DNA of 51,221 nucleotides from Thiomonas sp. X19 (lineage in GTDB: Bacteria; Pseudomonadota; Gammaproteobacteria; Burkholderiales; Burkholderiaceae_C), in assembly GCF_900089495.1 (NCBI RefSeq), contig NZ_LT605203.1, forward strand, positions 2,448,961 through 2,500,181, in the 5' to 3' direction. A program made the position numbers and the translations under genes. Position 1 is the first letter of the stretch; every line of letters starts with the position of its first letter. This document shows positions 8,334 to 19,383 of this stretch, piece after piece. The notes beneath the pieces were generated by a model. The model did not search any database, was not told the DNA's origin, and saw only the letters and a program-made list of their open reading frames with translations.

Positions 8334-11186
8334 TTAAAGCGTGCGCGCCACTTCCTTGACTTCGAACACTTCGAGCTGATCGCCCTTTTCCAGGTCCTGG
8401 AAATTCTTCAGCGACAGGCCGCACTCGAAACCTTCCTTGACCTCGCGCGCATCGTCCTTGAAGCGTTTGAGCGAGTCGAGTTCACCCGTATGGATGACCA
8501 CGTTCTCACGCAGCACCCGCACTTGCGCCGAACGCCTGACGAGACCGGACAGCACCATGCAGCCCGCCACCGTGCCGACCTTGGTGATGCGATAAACCTC
8601 GCGCACCTCGACCAGGCCCAGGGTTTCTTCTTTCTTCTCCGGCGTGAGCATCCCTGACATCGCAGCTTTGATCTCATCCACGGCTTCGTAGATGATGTTG
8701 TAGTAGCGAATGTCGATGCCGTTCTGCTCGGCCAGCTTGCGCGAGCCGGCGTCGGCACGGGTGTTGAAGCCGATGATCACGGCCTGCGAGGCGATCGCCA
8801 GATTCACGTCGCTCTCGGTGATGCCGCCCACCGCCGCATGCACCACCTGCACCTTGATCTCATCGGTGGAGAGCCTGGTGAGCGCATGCACCAGCGCCTC
8901 CTGCGAACCCTGCACGTCGGACTTGATGATGAGGTTCAGGGTTTGCATGCCCTCGACCATCTGGTCGAACATGTTTTCCAGTTTCGCGGCCTGCTGGCGG
9001 GCCAGTTTGACATCACGGAACTTGCCCTGGCGGAACAGGGCGATCTCGCGCGCCTTGCGATCGTCTTGCAGCACGATGATTTCTTCACCTGCGGTGGGAA
9101 CTTCCGTCAGACCCTGGATTTCCACCGGAATGGAAGGGCCCGCGCTCTGCACCGGCTTGCCGGTTTCGTCCAGCATGGCGCGCACGCGGCCATAGCTGGA
9201 GCCCGCCAGTACCGCGTCGCCGCGCTTGAGCGTGCCCGAAAGCACCAGCACCGTGGCCACCGGACCGCGGCCCTTGTCGAGCCTGGCTTCGATCACCAAC
9301 CCCTTGGCGGGCGCATCTTCCGGAGCCTTGAGTTCCAGCACCTCGGCTTGCAGCAGCACCTGTTCCAACAGCTCGTCGATGCCCTGCCCGGTCTTGGCTG
9401 ATACCGGCACGAACGGCGATTCGCCACCGTACTCTTCGGGCACAACCTGCTCGGCCACCAGTTCCTGCTTCACGCGCTCGGGATTGGCATCGGGTTTGTC
9501 AATTTTGTTCATCGCCACGACGATGGGCACCCCCGCTGCCTTGGCGTGGGCGATCGCCTCCTTCGTCTGCGGCATGACGCCGTCGTCGGCAGCCACCACC
9601 AGAATGACGATGTCCGTTGCCTTGGCACCACGCGCCCGCATGGCGGTGAAGGCCTCGTGCCCGGGGGTATCGAGGAAGGTGATCATGCCGCGCGGCGTGG
9701 TGACGTGATAGGCGCCGATATGCTGGGTGATGCCGCCCGCCTCGCCCGATGCAACCTTGGCACGGCGGATGTAGTCCAGCAGGGACGTTTTCCCATGGTC
9801 GACGTGGCCCATGACCGTGACCACCGGCGCGCGCGGAAGCAAGGTCAATTCCTGCGGAACCTGGCCTTCCTCCTCGAGGAAAGTTTCCGGATCGTCGAGT
9901 TTGGCGGCAATGGCGGTATGGCCCATTTCCTGCACGATGATCATCGCGGTTTCCTGGTCCAGCACCTGGTTGATGGTCACCATCTGGCCCAACTTCATCA
10001 GCACCTTGATGACCTCGGATGCCTTCACCGCCATCTTGTGGGCCAGATCGCCCACGGAGATGGTCTCGGGCACATGCACCTCACGCACCTGCGGCTCGAC
10101 CGGCGCCACGAAACGTGGCGCTTCCTTCTCGCGCGAATCGCGACGTGAACCGCCCTTGGCGCCGCGCCAGGCAGCGGTGCCGCCGCTGGCGTCACCACGC
10201 GTCTTGATGGCACGGCGCTTGGCAGCCTCGTCAGCCCAGGACGACGACAACTGCTCCGACTTGACCTGCTTTTTGTCTTTCGCGCCTGCCGCCGTGGTGG
10301 CGGCTGCAGCGCCCGCGGGCTTGGCTGCGCCTGCAGCAGGTTTGTGGATGGTGCCCTTGATGGTGGCACCCGCCTTGGCAGCGACTTCTGCCGGCTTGGC
10401 CACTTCAGGCTTGGGCGCATGCAACACCGCGCGAGGGCGGGAGAGCATGTCGCGAATCGCCGCAGCCTCGTTCTCGGCAGCCTTGCGACGCACTTGCACG
10501 GCCTCGAGTTCAGCCGCGCGGGAGACGGACGCTGCTGCGTCTGCAGCGCGCTTGGCATCAACCTTCGCCACTGCCGCAGCATGCTCCTGGGCTTCCCGCT
10601 CGGCCGCCTTGCGCGACTTGTCATCGTCCTGCTCGGACGGCTGTTCCGCCGCGATCGCGGCCTTGGCCTCGGCTTGCGACCGGCGCTTTTCATCCAGTCG
10701 CTCTTGCGCCGCGGCACGCGCTTGGGCGGCCTCTTCTTCTTCGCGCTGGCGCTTGCCGAGTTCCTCGGCCTGGCGCGCCAACAGTTCGGACTGATGTTTG
10801 GCTTCTTCCTCGCGACGACGAAGCTCGGCTTCGTCCACCACGGGTTGCGTGACGACGGGGGCCGAAGGCTCCGCGGGCGCAACTTCGTCGCGCTTGACAA
10901 ACACGCGCTTCTTGCGCACCTCGACCTGGATGGTGCGGGCCTTGCCGGTGGAATCGGCCTGCTTGATTTCCGTGGTCTGCTTGCGCGTCAGCGTGATTTT
11001 TTTGCGATCAGCGCCAACCACGCCATGGGCCACCCGCAGGTGGTCGAGCAAACGCGCCTTGTCGACCTCGCTGATCGGGTCGTCGGGCGTTTGCTTGTGC
11101 ACACTGGCGGCCGCCAATTGCTCCAGCAATTGGGTGGCGGGAATGTGCAGTTCTGTTGCGAGTTGCGCGACGGTTGTTTGTGCCAT
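8334..11186 (-). CDS. infB: Translation initiation factor IF-2
   Basis: IF-2 is the GTPase that places fMet-tRNA in the ribosomal P site. The protein has 950 residues, within the large proteobacterial range. The IF2N domain is residues 1-50. A charged, Ala/Glu/Lys-rich linker follows (about 120-330). The G domain has GHVDHGKTS near residue 460, DTPGHEAF and NKID. Domains II-IV end [12 protein letters not shown]. It follows nusA by 24 bp on the same strand. The long linker gives very long antisense open frames that are not genes. Confidence 0.97.
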   Translation of the reverse strand: MAQTTVAQLATELHIPATQLLEQLAAASVHKQTPDDPISEVDKARLLDHLRVAHGVVGADRKKITLTRKQTTEIKQADSTGKARTIQVEVRKKRVFVKRDEVAPAEPSAPVVTQPVVDEAELRRREEEAKHQSELLARQAEELGKRQREEEEAAQARAAAQERLDEKRRSQAEAKAAIAAEQPSEQDDDKSRKAAEREAQEHAAAVAKVDAKRAADAAASVSRAAELEAVQVRRKAAENEAAAIRDMLSRPRAVLHAPKPEVAKPAEVAAKAGATIKGTIHKPAAGAAKPAGAAAATTAAGAKDKKQVKSEQLSSSWADEAAKRRAIKTRGDASGGTAAWRGAKGGSRRDSREKEAPRFVAPVEPQVREVHVPETISVGDLAHKMAVKASEVIKVLMKLGQMVTINQVLDQETAMIIVQEMGHTAIAAKLDDPETFLEEEGQVPQELTLLPRAPVVTVMGHVDHGKTSLLDYIRRAKVASGEAGGITQHIGAYHVTTPRGMITFLDTPGHEAFTAMRARGAKATDIVILVVAADDGVMPQTKEAIAHAKAAGVPIVVAMNKIDKPDANPERVKQELVAEQVVPEEYGGESPFVPVSAKTGQGIDELLEQVLLQAEVLELKAPEDAPAKGLVIEARLDKGRGPVATVLVLSGTLKRGDAVLAGSSYGRVRAMLDETGKPVQSAGPSIPVEIQGLTEVPTAGEEIIVLQDDRKAREIALFRQGKFRDVKLARQQAAKLENMFDQMVEGMQTLNLIIKSDVQGSQEALVHALTRLSTDEIKVQVVHAAVGGITESDVNLAIASQAVIIGFNTRADAGSRKLAEQNGIDIRYYNIIYEAVDEIKAAMSGMLTPEKKEETLGLVEVREVYRITKVGTVAGCMVLSGLVRRSAQVRVLRENVVIHTGELDSLKRFKDDAREVKEGFECGLSLKNFQDLEKGDQLEVFEVKEVARTL

Positions 11187-11210
11187 GGGTGGTTCCTTGC
11201 TCCGCAGTTC

Positions 11211-12689
11211 TCAGGCGTTGAACCAATGTTCGCGAGCCTGGAGAATGAGCGCGCTGGCCTGGGCTTCTTCAGCCCCGGTAATGGCCGTGAGTTCGTCCAC
11301 AGCCAGATCGGCCAGGTCGTCACGGGTTTGGATGCCGGCATTGGCCAGCTTCGCAATATCGTCGCTGGACAGGCCTTCGAGGCTCTTGAGGTCCTGCGAC
11401 ACTTCCTCGAGTTTCTGCTCGCTGGCCAGTTCTTGCGTCAGCAAGGCGTCGCGGGCACGGTTGCGCAGTTCATGCACCGTTTCCTCATCGAACGACTCGA
11501 TCTCCAGCATTTCCGGCAGCGGCACATAAGCCACTTCCTCCAGGCTGGTAAAGCCTTCCTGGATGAGGATGTCGGCGACTTCCTGGTCCACATCGAGCTT
11601 CGTTCGGAACAGCTCGCGCATGCTTTCGGTTTCAGCCGTGTGCCGGTTTTGCGATTCCTCGGCCGACATCAGGTTGATGGCCCAGCCCGTCAGCTCGGAT
11701 GCGAGGCGCACATTCTGCCCGGCACGGCCGATGGCCAGGGCCAGGTTTTCCTCATCCACGGCCACTTCCATGGCATGCTTGTCCTCGTCGACAACGATCG
11801 ACTGCACATTGGCTGGCGCCAGGGCACCGATGACAAACTGCGCCGGATCTTCGGACCACAGCACGATGTCGACACGTTCGCCGCCCAGCTCATTGCTCAC
11901 GGCATTCACGCGTGAGCCGCGGACACCGATGCAAGTGCCGATCGGGTCGATGCGGCGATCGTGCGACAACACGGCGATCTTGGCGCGCACACCGGGATCG
12001 CGGGCGCAGGACTTGATCTCCAGCATGCCCTGCTCCATCTCGGGAACCTCGAGGCGGAACAGCTCTTTCATGAACTCGGGCGAGGTCCGCGACAGCTCGA
12101 TTTGCGGGCCGCGGGCCTGGCGGTCGATTTTCGAGATGACGGCGCGCACGCGGTCGCCGGCACGCACGTTCTCTTTCTGGATCATGTCGCTGCGACGCAG
12201 CCGGGCATCGACCTTGCCGGACTCGACAATGGCGTCGCCCTTGTCCATGCGCTTGACCGTGCCGACGAAAATCTTGTCGTTGCGCTCGAGGAAATCATTC
12301 AAAATCTGCTCGCGTTCGGCGTCACGAATTTTTTGCAGGATCACCTGCTTCGCCGCCTGGGCGCCGATACGGCCGAATTCCACGCTCTCCACCGGCTCTT
12401 CGATGTAATCGCCGACCTCGATGTCGGGGATCTGCTCGAGCGCCTCGAAATGCAGGATTTCCGCGTCAGGCTGCTGCAGCCCGGCCTCGTCCGGCACCAC
12501 GAGCCAGCGGCGAAAGCTTTCATAAGCACCCGTATCGCGGTCGATGGCGACACGAATGTCGACCTCGCCGGGATAGCGCTTCTTCGTGGCCGAAGCCAGC
12601 GCGGCCTCGACCGCACCGAACACCACATCCCGCTCCACATTCTTTTCGTGCGCCAGCGCATCGACCAGCATCAGCAGCTCACGATTCAT
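11211..12689 (-). CDS. nusA: Transcription termination/antitermination factor NusA
   Basis: NusA binds RNA polymerase and nascent RNA, modulating pausing, intrinsic termination and antitermination. The 492 residues comprise an N-terminal RNAP-binding domain, an S1 domain (residues about 135-200, [20 protein letters not shown]), KH1/KH2 ([20 protein letters not shown] and [17 protein letters not shown]) and two C-terminal acidic helix-hairpin-helix repeats ([20 protein letters not shown]). Its ATG overlaps the rimP stop by 4 nt (ATGA), implying translational coupling. NusA can itself affect the terminator in the rimP leader upstream. Confidence 0.97.
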   Translation of the reverse strand: MNRELLMLVDALAHEKNVERDVVFGAVEAALASATKKRYPGEVDIRVAIDRDTGAYESFRRWLVVPDEAGLQQPDAEILHFEALEQIPDIEVGDYIEEPVESVEFGRIGAQAAKQVILQKIRDAEREQILNDFLERNDKIFVGTVKRMDKGDAIVESGKVDARLRRSDMIQKENVRAGDRVRAVISKIDRQARGPQIELSRTSPEFMKELFRLEVPEMEQGMLEIKSCARDPGVRAKIAVLSHDRRIDPIGTCIGVRGSRVNAVSNELGGERVDIVLWSEDPAQFVIGALAPANVQSIVVDEDKHAMEVAVDEENLALAIGRAGQNVRLASELTGWAINLMSAEESQNRHTAETESMRELFRTKLDVDQEVADILIQEGFTSLEEVAYVPLPEMLEIESFDEETVHELRNRARDALLTQELASEQKLEEVSQDLKSLEGLSSDDIAKLANAGIQTRDDLADLAVDELTAITGAEEAQASALILQAREHWFNA

Positions 12690-13315
12690 AATTTTCGACC
12701 CCTAAAGTCAAGCACGGGCACGAGGCGGACTTCGCGCGCCTCGGCCATGGAAAAACGCAATTCATGCACATCCCCCGTGGCGCCGTTCGCCCCCGGGGCC
12801 CCACCATCCGCGCCAGCGGGCTTGGCCTTCTTCGCCGCAGCCGGTTTGGCAGCCTTCAATTTTTTCCCACCCGGCTTCGCCGCCGCAGCAGCCGCCAGCA
12901 AAGCATCGTCCCAGACGATGACATAGCCATCAGCCTGAGCCGGCGCTTCAGCGCTCCCGCCCACGGCTGCCGCTGTCGGGGCCTGCAACACACCGCGGTA
13001 TTTCTTGCGGCCCCTGTACGGCGCGCGCAAGGTCACTTCCACTTCCAAACCCGCAAAACGCTGCCAGTCGTCCGGCAGCCTCACCAGGCGATCAAGCCCG
13101 GGAGATGACACCTCAAGGCGCCTGTAGTCCAGACCTTCGACTTCCAGCGCGTACTGCAACTGGCGCGTGACGCGCTCGCAATCATCGACCGTGACAAACT
13201 CGCCGTCGGGACGGTCGATCGTGATGCGCAGCAGGCCTGCCGAAGCCCAGGCGATCTCGACACAGGCGTAGCCCATCCCTCGGACGGTCGTCTCGATGAT
13301 CTCTGTCTTCTGCAT
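12686..13315 (-). CDS. rimP: Ribosome maturation factor RimP
   Basis: RimP assists 30S subunit assembly. I place the start at the ATG at 13315, giving [20 protein letters not shown] and 209 residues. The longer in-frame extension upstream crosses the leader terminator and is not family-like. The N-terminal domain spans about 1-90 ([20 protein letters not shown] and [12 protein letters not shown]); the C-terminal SH3-like domain follows. Residues about 139-182 are an Ala/Lys/Gly low-complexity insertion inside the SH3-like domain, making it longer than the usual ~150-200 residues. First gene of the nusA-infB operon. Confidence 0.93.
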   Translation of the reverse strand: MQKTEIIETTVRGMGYACVEIAWASAGLLRITIDRPDGEFVTVDDCERVTRQLQYALEVEGLDYRRLEVSSPGLDRLVRLPDDWQRFAGLEVEVTLRAPYRGRKKYRGVLQAPTAAAVGGSAEAPAQADGYVIVWDDALLAAAAAAKPGGKKLKAAKPAAAKKAKPAGADGGAPGANGATGDVHELRFSMAEAREVRLVPVLDFRGRKL

Positions 13316-13403
13316 ACCGCGACTGCCTTGCACCCTGAAGCCACCATCCGCTTTGAAAGACCCACTGCCCAACTCGCTGCCCGGCTTGTCACCAGGTACC
13401 GAC

Positions 13404-13430
13404 AAAAAAAAAGGGCGATTGGTGTCGCCC
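13404..13430 (-). terminator. Intrinsic terminator in rimP leader
   Basis: Read on the minus strand, a GGGCGA stem, six-base loop and TCGCCC stem are followed by nine Ts (13412-13404). It lies 89 nt upstream of the rimP ATG and downstream of a good promoter at 13535-13563, so it sits in the rimP leader. It would also stop read-through from yejF. A second GGGCGA copy 14 bases upstream (13439-13444) could compete for the same TCGCCC arm. Confidence 0.8.
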
Positions 13431-13478
13431 ATTTGTGTCGCCCATCTGGCCAACCCGGCTCTTACACATCCACCCTGC

Positions 13479-13494
13479 CGAGGCTCAGGCCTCG
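13479..13494 (-). promoter_or_regulatory. Leader hairpin upstream of the rimP terminator
   Basis: A perfect 6-bp stem with 4-base loop, CGAGGC-CTGA-GCCTCG on the minus strand, lies between the candidate promoter and the terminator. It could be part of an attenuation structure; no alternative antiterminator pairing has been tested. Confidence 0.4.
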
Positions 13495-13534
13495 TCGAAC
13501 AAACGCACATGCAGAAATGGATTACAGCCTTGAA

Positions 13535-13563
13535 ATAATAAGGGAAAATGCGAATTTTGGCAA
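13535..13563 (-). promoter_or_regulatory. Sigma70-type promoter for the rimP-nusA-infB operon
   Basis: On the minus strand, TTGCCA (13563-13558), a 17-bp spacer and TATTAT (13540-13535) are near-consensus and AT-rich against a GC-rich background. A start near 13528 gives a leader of about 210 nt before rimP that contains two hairpins. Confidence 0.65.
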
Positions 13564-13643
13564 GTTGCGCGGACTTATGACGGTCTTGGGGGCAGTTGCC
13601 AGGGGCCGGATTCCGCCCGCATCGAGTCGGAGTCTGGGCGCCG

Positions 13644-15263
13644 TCAGCCGGCAACGCCGGCGGCATGGACCAGTTGCCGGGTGTAGGGCTGCTGCGGGTG
13701 GCGCAACAAGGCCAGAGCCTCGCCCGTTTCCAGAATTCTGCCCTCGCGCATGACCGCGATGCGGTGGGCCATCGCGCCAATCACGGCCATATCGTGCGTG
13801 ATGAACAGATAAGCCAGGCCCTGCTCGCGTTGCAGCCTGATGAGCAGGCGCAGGATTTGTTGTTGCACGGAAATATCCAGTGCGCTGGTCGGCTCGTCCA
13901 GCACCAGAACGCTGGGACGCAGCACCAGCGCCCGCGCCAGGGCAATGCGCTGCCGCTGTCCGCCGGAGAACTCGTGCGGAAACCGGGGCAGGATGCTCGC
14001 ATCCAGGCCCATGTCGCGGAGTGTGTCCACCACGCGCACGCGACAGGCTTCCTGATCGAGCGCAGGCTCATGGATGTTGAGGCCCTCGGCCACGATCTGC
14101 TCGACATTACGCCGCGGCGACAAAGAAGAAAAGGGATCCTGGAACACCACCTGAATCTTACGCCGGGCGGCACGCCAGCCACGGTTGCCCAGTCCGGCAA
14201 GTTCCACCCCGGCGAGGCTGACACGCCCTTCCCCCATGGGCTGCAGGCCAAGCAGGGCCATGGCGAGGCTGGTCTTGCCGCAGCCCGATTCGCCCACGAG
14301 CCCGAGGGTTTCGCCAGCGCGAAGCTCCAGCGATACCTGATCCACCGCCGTGTGCAGGCGCCGGCGCAGCCACGGGCCGCCCTGGGCATAAGCCACGCTG
14401 ACCCGCTCGGCTTGCAAAACAACGGGCGCCCGCGGCGACAGCGGCTCAACATCGCGCTGCGGCAAACTGGCCAGCAAGGCCTGGGTGTACGGATGTTGCG
14501 CGTGCGCGAACACCTCGGCAGTGGCTCCCTGCTCGACCAGGCGCCCCTGCTGCATGACGCCGACACGTTGGGCGAAGCTGCGAACCAGATGCAGATCGTG
14601 GCTGATGAGCATGACGGCAAGCCCCTCTTCGCGCTGCAGCTCGTCCAGCAGCGCAAGAATTTGCGCCCGCACGCTCATGTCCAGCGCCGTGGTGGGTTCG
14701 TCCGCCAGCAACAGCCGGGGCTTGCAGGCCAGTGCCATGGCGATCATGGCGCGCTGACGCTGGCCACCGGAAAGCTGGTGCGGATAGCTCTGCGCGCGGC
14801 GCGCCGAATCGGCGATGCCCATGCGCTCCAGCAAGACCACGGCGCGAGCCCACGCGGCCTTGCGCGACAAGGCCTCGTGCAGTTCGAGGGACTCGGCGAT
14901 TTGCTGACCGACGGGTTGAAGCGGGTTGAGCGCGCTCATCGGCTCCTGAAAGATCATCGCGATGTCACGGCCGCGAACGCCACGCAGACGGCGCTCCGGC
15001 ATGCTGGCCAGGTCCTGCCCCTGGAACAGCACCCGCCCCCTGACGGTTGCGCCCTGCAGCAAGCGCAGGATGGCAAGTGCCGTGACGGTCTTTCCCGAGC
15101 CGGACTCACCGACCAGGGCGTATTTTTCGCCGGCGCGCAGCTCCAGGTTCAAGTCGTGGACCACCCGCTGCGGACCGAAGTCCACGTTCAGCGCCTCGAT
15201 GCGCAGCAAGGCCGCATTGGTTTGCGAAGACGCTTCACGCGTCGCGTCGGGAATTGCGCTCAT
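13644..15263 (-). CDS. yejF: Peptide ABC transporter, fused double ATPase (YejF/DppDF type)
   Basis: This is the energising subunit of a peptide importer, 539 residues with two ABC cassettes in one chain. Cassette 1 has GESGSGKT near residue 55 and [15 protein letters not shown]. Cassette 2 has GESGCGKT near residue 325 and [15 protein letters not shown]. Walker B motifs are [12 protein letters not shown] and [11 protein letters not shown]. oligo_HPY-type tails follow each cassette. In E. coli YejABEF imports microcin C and other peptides. The gene is last of four, 10 bp after yejE. Confidence 0.9.
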   Translation of the reverse strand: MSAIPDATREASSQTNAALLRIEALNVDFGPQRVVHDLNLELRAGEKYALVGESGSGKTVTALAILRLLQGATVRGRVLFQGQDLASMPERRLRGVRGRDIAMIFQEPMSALNPLQPVGQQIAESLELHEALSRKAAWARAVVLLERMGIADSARRAQSYPHQLSGGQRQRAMIAMALACKPRLLLADEPTTALDMSVRAQILALLDELQREEGLAVMLISHDLHLVRSFAQRVGVMQQGRLVEQGATAEVFAHAQHPYTQALLASLPQRDVEPLSPRAPVVLQAERVSVAYAQGGPWLRRRLHTAVDQVSLELRAGETLGLVGESGCGKTSLAMALLGLQPMGEGRVSLAGVELAGLGNRGWRAARRKIQVVFQDPFSSLSPRRNVEQIVAEGLNIHEPALDQEACRVRVVDTLRDMGLDASILPRFPHEFSGGQRQRIALARALVLRPSVLVLDEPTSALDISVQQQILRLLIRLQREQGLAYLFITHDMAVIGAMAHRIAVMREGRILETGEALALLRHPQQPYTRQLVHAAGVAG

Positions 15264-15273
15264 GGACGTGGCC

Positions 15274-16347
15274 TCATCGCAGCCCCCGGCGGGGATCCAA
15301 CGCCGTGCGCAGCGCCTCGCCGATGAAGGTGAGGAGCAACAGCGTCAACACCAGGGTGATGAACACGGAGATCGACAACCACCAGGCATCCAGATTGCCC
15401 TTTGCCTGCGCCAGCATTTCGCCCAGACTGGGCGTGGGAGGTGGCACGCCCAGTCCGAGAAAATCCAGGCTGGTCAGCGCCAGAATGGCTCCGCTCATGC
15501 GGAAGGGCAAAAAGGTGAGGACCGGCGTGAGGCTGTTGGGCAGGATGTGGCGTGTGACGATTTGCCAATGGCTCGCACCAAGTGCCCGCGCGGCGCGCAC
15601 ATAGTCCATCTGGCGGTTGCGCAGGAATTCGGCGCGCACATAGTCGGACAAGCCCAGCCAGCCAAACAGCGAAAGCAGCACCAGCAGGAGCAGGAAGCTG
15701 GGGGCGAAGATGGAGGCGAAGATGATGAGCAGATACAACTCCGGCATCGCCCCCCAGACCTCGGTCACGCGTTGCAAGGTGAGGTCCACGCGCCCGGCGA
15801 AATAGCCCTGGATGGCACCCATCACGACCCCCAGCAGGGTTCCGCTCAGCGTGAGTGCCAGCGCGAACAGCACCGAGACACGAAAGCCATAGACCAGGCG
15901 CGAGAGCACGTCACGCCCACCATCGTCAGTCCCCAGCCAGTTCTGCGCCGAAGGGGGCGCCGGGTTGGGCTGGGTGGCGTAGTAATTGATGGTGTCGTAG
16001 CGATACGGCACGGGCGGAAATATGGCGAAGTTGCCGCCCTGGCTGAGGTGCTTGCGAATCAGCGGATCGAGGTAATCCGTGGGGGTGTGGAAGTCGCCGC
16101 CGAAAGTCGTCTCGGGGTAGGTGTGCAGCAGCGGCATGTACCAGTGCCCTTCATACCGCACCAGCAGCGGCTTGTCGTTGCACAACACCGGAGCCAGCAG
16201 GCTCAAGCCGAACAAGAAGCCAAAAATCCACAGGCTCACATAACCCAGACGTTGGGATTTGAAGCGGGCCCAGGCGAGTTGTGCGGGCGAGCGCGCAAGA
16301 GCAGGTGCGTCATTGCGCAAGGCAGAGGCTATGGGCGCAGTGCTCAT
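15274..16347 (-). CDS. yejE: Peptide ABC transporter permease (YejE type)
   Basis: An inner-membrane permease of 357 residues. The ATG at 16347 overlaps the yejB stop (ATGA), and the longer upstream frame is spurious. An N-terminal membrane segment (YVSLWIFGFLFGLSLLAPVL) is followed by the large periplasmic loop typical of YejE, with ETTFGGDFHTPTDYLDP and NWLGTDDGGRDVLSRL. The BPD_transp_1 domain has the ATPase-contact EAA loop ARALGASHWQIVTRHILPN. Expected partners are YejB in the membrane and YejF in the cytoplasm. Confidence 0.92.
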   Translation of the reverse strand: MSTAPIASALRNDAPALARSPAQLAWARFKSQRLGYVSLWIFGFLFGLSLLAPVLCNDKPLLVRYEGHWYMPLLHTYPETTFGGDFHTPTDYLDPLIRKHLSQGGNFAIFPPVPYRYDTINYYATQPNPAPPSAQNWLGTDDGGRDVLSRLVYGFRVSVLFALALTLSGTLLGVVMGAIQGYFAGRVDLTLQRVTEVWGAMPELYLLIIFASIFAPSFLLLLVLLSLFGWLGLSDYVRAEFLRNRQMDYVRAARALGASHWQIVTRHILPNSLTPVLTFLPFRMSGAILALTSLDFLGLGVPPPTPSLGEMLAQAKGNLDAWWLSISVFITLVLTLLLLTFIGEALRTALDPRRGLR

Positions 16348-17393
16348 TGAAGGCTTTCGAATTGCACCCGTGGATCGACCCACACATAACAAAGGTCGGA
16401 CACGAGCTTGGTCACCAGACCGATGAGCGTGAACAGGTAGAGCGTGCCCATGACGACCGGATAGTCGCGCCGCATCACCGATTCGTAGGACAGCAGGCCA
16501 AGTCCGGGCAGGGAAAACAGCGTCTCGATGAGCAAGGAGCTGGCAAAGAACGCGCCGATGAATGCAGCCGGAAAACCCGTCACCAGCGGGATGAGGGCGT
16601 TGCGCAGAACATGGCGCCACAGCACGCGGCGCTCGCTGGCGCCCTTGGCACGCGCGGTGAGAACGTATTGCTTGCGGATTTCCTCCAGAAATGCGTTCTT
16701 GGTGAGCATGGTGATGACGGCGAAGCTTCCCGCCACCATGGCCAAAACCGGCAGTGTGATGTGCCAGAAATAGTCCGTGATCTTGTGCCACGGCGTGAAA
16801 CTGGCCCAGCCGTCTGATGTCAGTCCGCGCAGCGGAAACCATTGCCAGAAGCTGCCACCGGCGAACAGCACGAGAAGCACCACGCCCAGCACGAAGCCGG
16901 GGATGGCATAACCCACCAGCACCGCAAGACTGGAGGCGAGATCGAAGCGGCTGCCATGTCGCACCGCCTTGGCGATGCCCAGTGGGATGGAGATGAGGTA
17001 GGTGAGCAGGAAGGTCCAGAGGCCGAGGCTAATGGACACCGGCATGCGCTCCTTGATGAGTTGCCAGACGCTCTCGTGATAGAAGTAACTGCGACCCAGA
17101 TCGAAGCGCAGAAACTGGCCCAGCATGTGCACAAAGCGCTCGGCCGGCGGCTTGTCGAAGCCGTAGAGTTTCTTGATCTCGGCCAGTTGCTTGGGGTTGA
17201 TGCCTTGCTGTCCCCTGTATGCCAGGCCTCCCGCAGCCTCGCCGGTTTGCCCCTTGCCGCGCAGCTGCGCCACCATCTGCTCGACCGGGCCGCCCGGCAC
17301 GAACTGGATGACCGCAAAGGTCAGCAAGAGCACGCCGAACAGGGTTGGAACCATCAACAACAGGCGCTTGGCGACATACCAGCCGAGATTCAT
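16344..17393 (-). CDS. yejB: Peptide ABC transporter permease (YejB type)
   Basis: A 349-residue permease starting [20 protein letters not shown] at 17393, overlapping the yejA stop by 4 nt. It shows the DppB/OppB N-terminal signature (RLLLMVPTLFGVLLLTFAVI, then FVPGGPVEQM), about six membrane segments and the EAA loop ARAKGASERRVLWRHVLRNA. Upstream in-frame codons overlap yejA and are not homologous. The ATGA junctions on both sides imply coupled, stoichiometric translation of the two permeases. Confidence 0.92.
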   Translation of the reverse strand: MNLGWYVAKRLLLMVPTLFGVLLLTFAVIQFVPGGPVEQMVAQLRGKGQTGEAAGGLAYRGQQGINPKQLAEIKKLYGFDKPPAERFVHMLGQFLRFDLGRSYFYHESVWQLIKERMPVSISLGLWTFLLTYLISIPLGIAKAVRHGSRFDLASSLAVLVGYAIPGFVLGVVLLVLFAGGSFWQWFPLRGLTSDGWASFTPWHKITDYFWHITLPVLAMVAGSFAVITMLTKNAFLEEIRKQYVLTARAKGASERRVLWRHVLRNALIPLVTGFPAAFIGAFFASSLLIETLFSLPGLGLLSYESVMRRDYPVVMGTLYLFTLIGLVTKLVSDLCYVWVDPRVQFESLQ

Positions 17394-19252
17394 GCTTGTT
17401 TCTCCGCAGCGGGTTTTGCCCGTGGCTGCGACCACCAGCAGGCCATGGCCCAAGCTTCGGGCTCGTAGTACAGCGGCAAGGTGCGCGGCATGCCGAACAA
17501 GCCGGAGCGATAGGCCACGCGGTGGCTCGCCGCATACCACTGCGGCACCGAATACCAGCCGCACACCAGAACCCGGTCCAGCGCCTTGCAGGCCGCCACC
17601 AACTGCGCCCAGGTGCGGGCCTGAACGACGTGGCTGATGAGCGCATCCACCGCGGGGCTGCGAATGCCCCAGACGTTGTCGGACCCCTCGATGGAGGCGG
17701 AGGACGAGCCGAAGCGATCGCGCAATTCATTGCCGGGGCTGGGACTGCCGAGATAACGCACCGTGGTCATGTCGTAGTCGAAACTGTCCGTGCGCCGCTG
17801 GTACAGGGCGTAGTCCACCTGCCGGTACTGCATGCGAATGCCGAGCCTGGCAAGAGCTTGACCGTAGGGCGTCATCACCCGCGCCATCGAGCCCTGGCTG
17901 TCGAGATACTCGAACGTGAAGACCTCGCCACGCACGTTGCGCAAGGCCCCGTCGCGGTAGTGCCAGCCGGCTTCGCGCAACAAGCCGCGCGCTGCCAGCA
18001 AATTGGCGCGCAGGCTGCCGGGAGGATCGGTGCTGGGCAAAGTGGGCAGGACGCCGAAAACCTCGGGTGCAAGCTGCGGGCGCAACGGCTCAAGCAGGGC
18101 CAGTTCGTCTTGCCCGGGGGCATGTCTGGCCTCGAATAGGCTGTTGGCGAAATAGCCATGGATGCGTTTGTACTGGCCGTAAAAAAACATCCGGTTGAGC
18201 CACTGGAAATCGAGTGCCAAAGCCAGCGCATGACGCACGCGAATGTCCTGGAACAGCGGACGGCGCAGGTTCAGCACCATGCCCTGGAAACCCGCCGGAT
18301 TGTGGTTGGGCAGTTCGCGCTTGACGAGTTCGCCGCTGGCGAATTTCGGCCCGGTGTATTGCCGCACCCAGTTCTTGGCGATGAACTCCTGGATCAGGTC
18401 GAAGTCCCCGGCCTTGAAGGCCTCCAGGCGCGCGGTTTCGTCACGGTAAAGCTTGAAGCCGATGCGCGCGAAGTTGTACTGACCACGACGCGCCGGCAAG
18501 CTCCAGCCCCAGTAGTTCGCGCGCCTGGCGTAGACGATGTCCTGGTTCTGGGACATGCGCTCGATGCCGTAGGGGCCGGAGGCGATGGGCGGCTCGTTCA
18601 CCACCTCGTCGAAGTGCTTGCCGGCACCCCATTGGCGCGAGAACACGGGCAAGCCGGCGACGATCAAGGGCAGTTCATGGTTGGCCCGCTTGAAGTCGAA
18701 TCGCACATGCCGCATGTCTTCCACCACGACCCGCGCCACATCGGCAAACTGCACTTTGATGCCGGGTGCTGCGTATGGACCAACGAGAGTGTCGAAGCTG
18801 TGGCGCACATCGTCCGCAGTCACGGGGTCGCCGTTCACGAAACGCGCCGCCGCGTTCAAGCGAAAGCGCACGGAATGGCGATCTGCGGCCAGTTCCACGT
18901 CTTCGGCCAGCAAGCCGTAGACGCTGTTGGGTTCGTCCCAACTCGCCGTCATCAGCGATTCAAACACCAGGGTGTTGATCCCGGGCGGCGCCGTGCCGCG
19001 CAGGGTGAAAGGGTTGAGCTTGTCAAAGCTGCCAGCGCGCGATGGCGGGGTCAGCCAGAGGGTTCCCCCAAGGGGCGCGTTCGGGTTCGCATAGTCGAAA
19101 TGGGCAAATCCCGGCGGGTATTTGGGTTTGTCATACAAGGCCAGGGCTGGGGAGTCTTGCGTCGCAGCATCGGCATCCGCTGCCCAGGGCGCAAGCGCAA
19201 GCCCAAGGGCTTGCAAGAGCGTGCGCCGGCTGAGGCTGAGTGCGTGGGCCAT
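17390..19252 (-). CDS. yejA: Periplasmic peptide-binding protein (YejA type)
   Basis: This is the solute receptor for the YejBEF importer, an SBP_bac_5 protein of 620 residues. I start at the ATG at 19252, giving [20 protein letters not shown]. The SRRTLLQ twin arginine followed by a hydrophobic stretch and Ala-rich cleavage region suggests Tat or Sec export. The frame stays open 39 codons upstream, but that part would precede the signal peptide. Recognisable blocks include [28 protein letters not shown] and [19 protein letters not shown]. First gene of the operon, divergent from fabI across about 131 bp. Confidence 0.9.
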   Translation of the reverse strand: MAHALSLSRRTLLQALGLALAPWAADADAATQDSPALALYDKPKYPPGFAHFDYANPNAPLGGTLWLTPPSRAGSFDKLNPFTLRGTAPPGINTLVFESLMTASWDEPNSVYGLLAEDVELAADRHSVRFRLNAAARFVNGDPVTADDVRHSFDTLVGPYAAPGIKVQFADVARVVVEDMRHVRFDFKRANHELPLIVAGLPVFSRQWGAGKHFDEVVNEPPIASGPYGIERMSQNQDIVYARRANYWGWSLPARRGQYNFARIGFKLYRDETARLEAFKAGDFDLIQEFIAKNWVRQYTGPKFASGELVKRELPNHNPAGFQGMVLNLRRPLFQDIRVRHALALALDFQWLNRMFFYGQYKRIHGYFANSLFEARHAPGQDELALLEPLRPQLAPEVFGVLPTLPSTDPPGSLRANLLAARGLLREAGWHYRDGALRNVRGEVFTFEYLDSQGSMARVMTPYGQALARLGIRMQYRQVDYALYQRRTDSFDYDMTTVRYLGSPSPGNELRDRFGSSSASIEGSDNVWGIRSPAVDALISHVVQARTWAQLVAACKALDRVLVCGWYSVPQWYAASHRVAYRSGLFGMPRTLPLYYEPEAWAMACWWSQPRAKPAAEKQA

Positions 19253-19383
19253 GCGAGAATTCTGCCGCATCGCCAGGCCGCAGCACACACCGCAGACTTT
19301 CGCGCGCATCCGAGCACCGATCCGAACGCGCATCCGCACCCCGCAGCGGCTTCCTTCCTCGATACGCATCCACAGGACATCTC

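Noticed and set aside
13316..13780. In-frame N-terminal extension of RimP through the leader
   Set aside because: It would read through the intrinsic terminator and is not homologous to RimP; the ATG at 13315 gives the family start.
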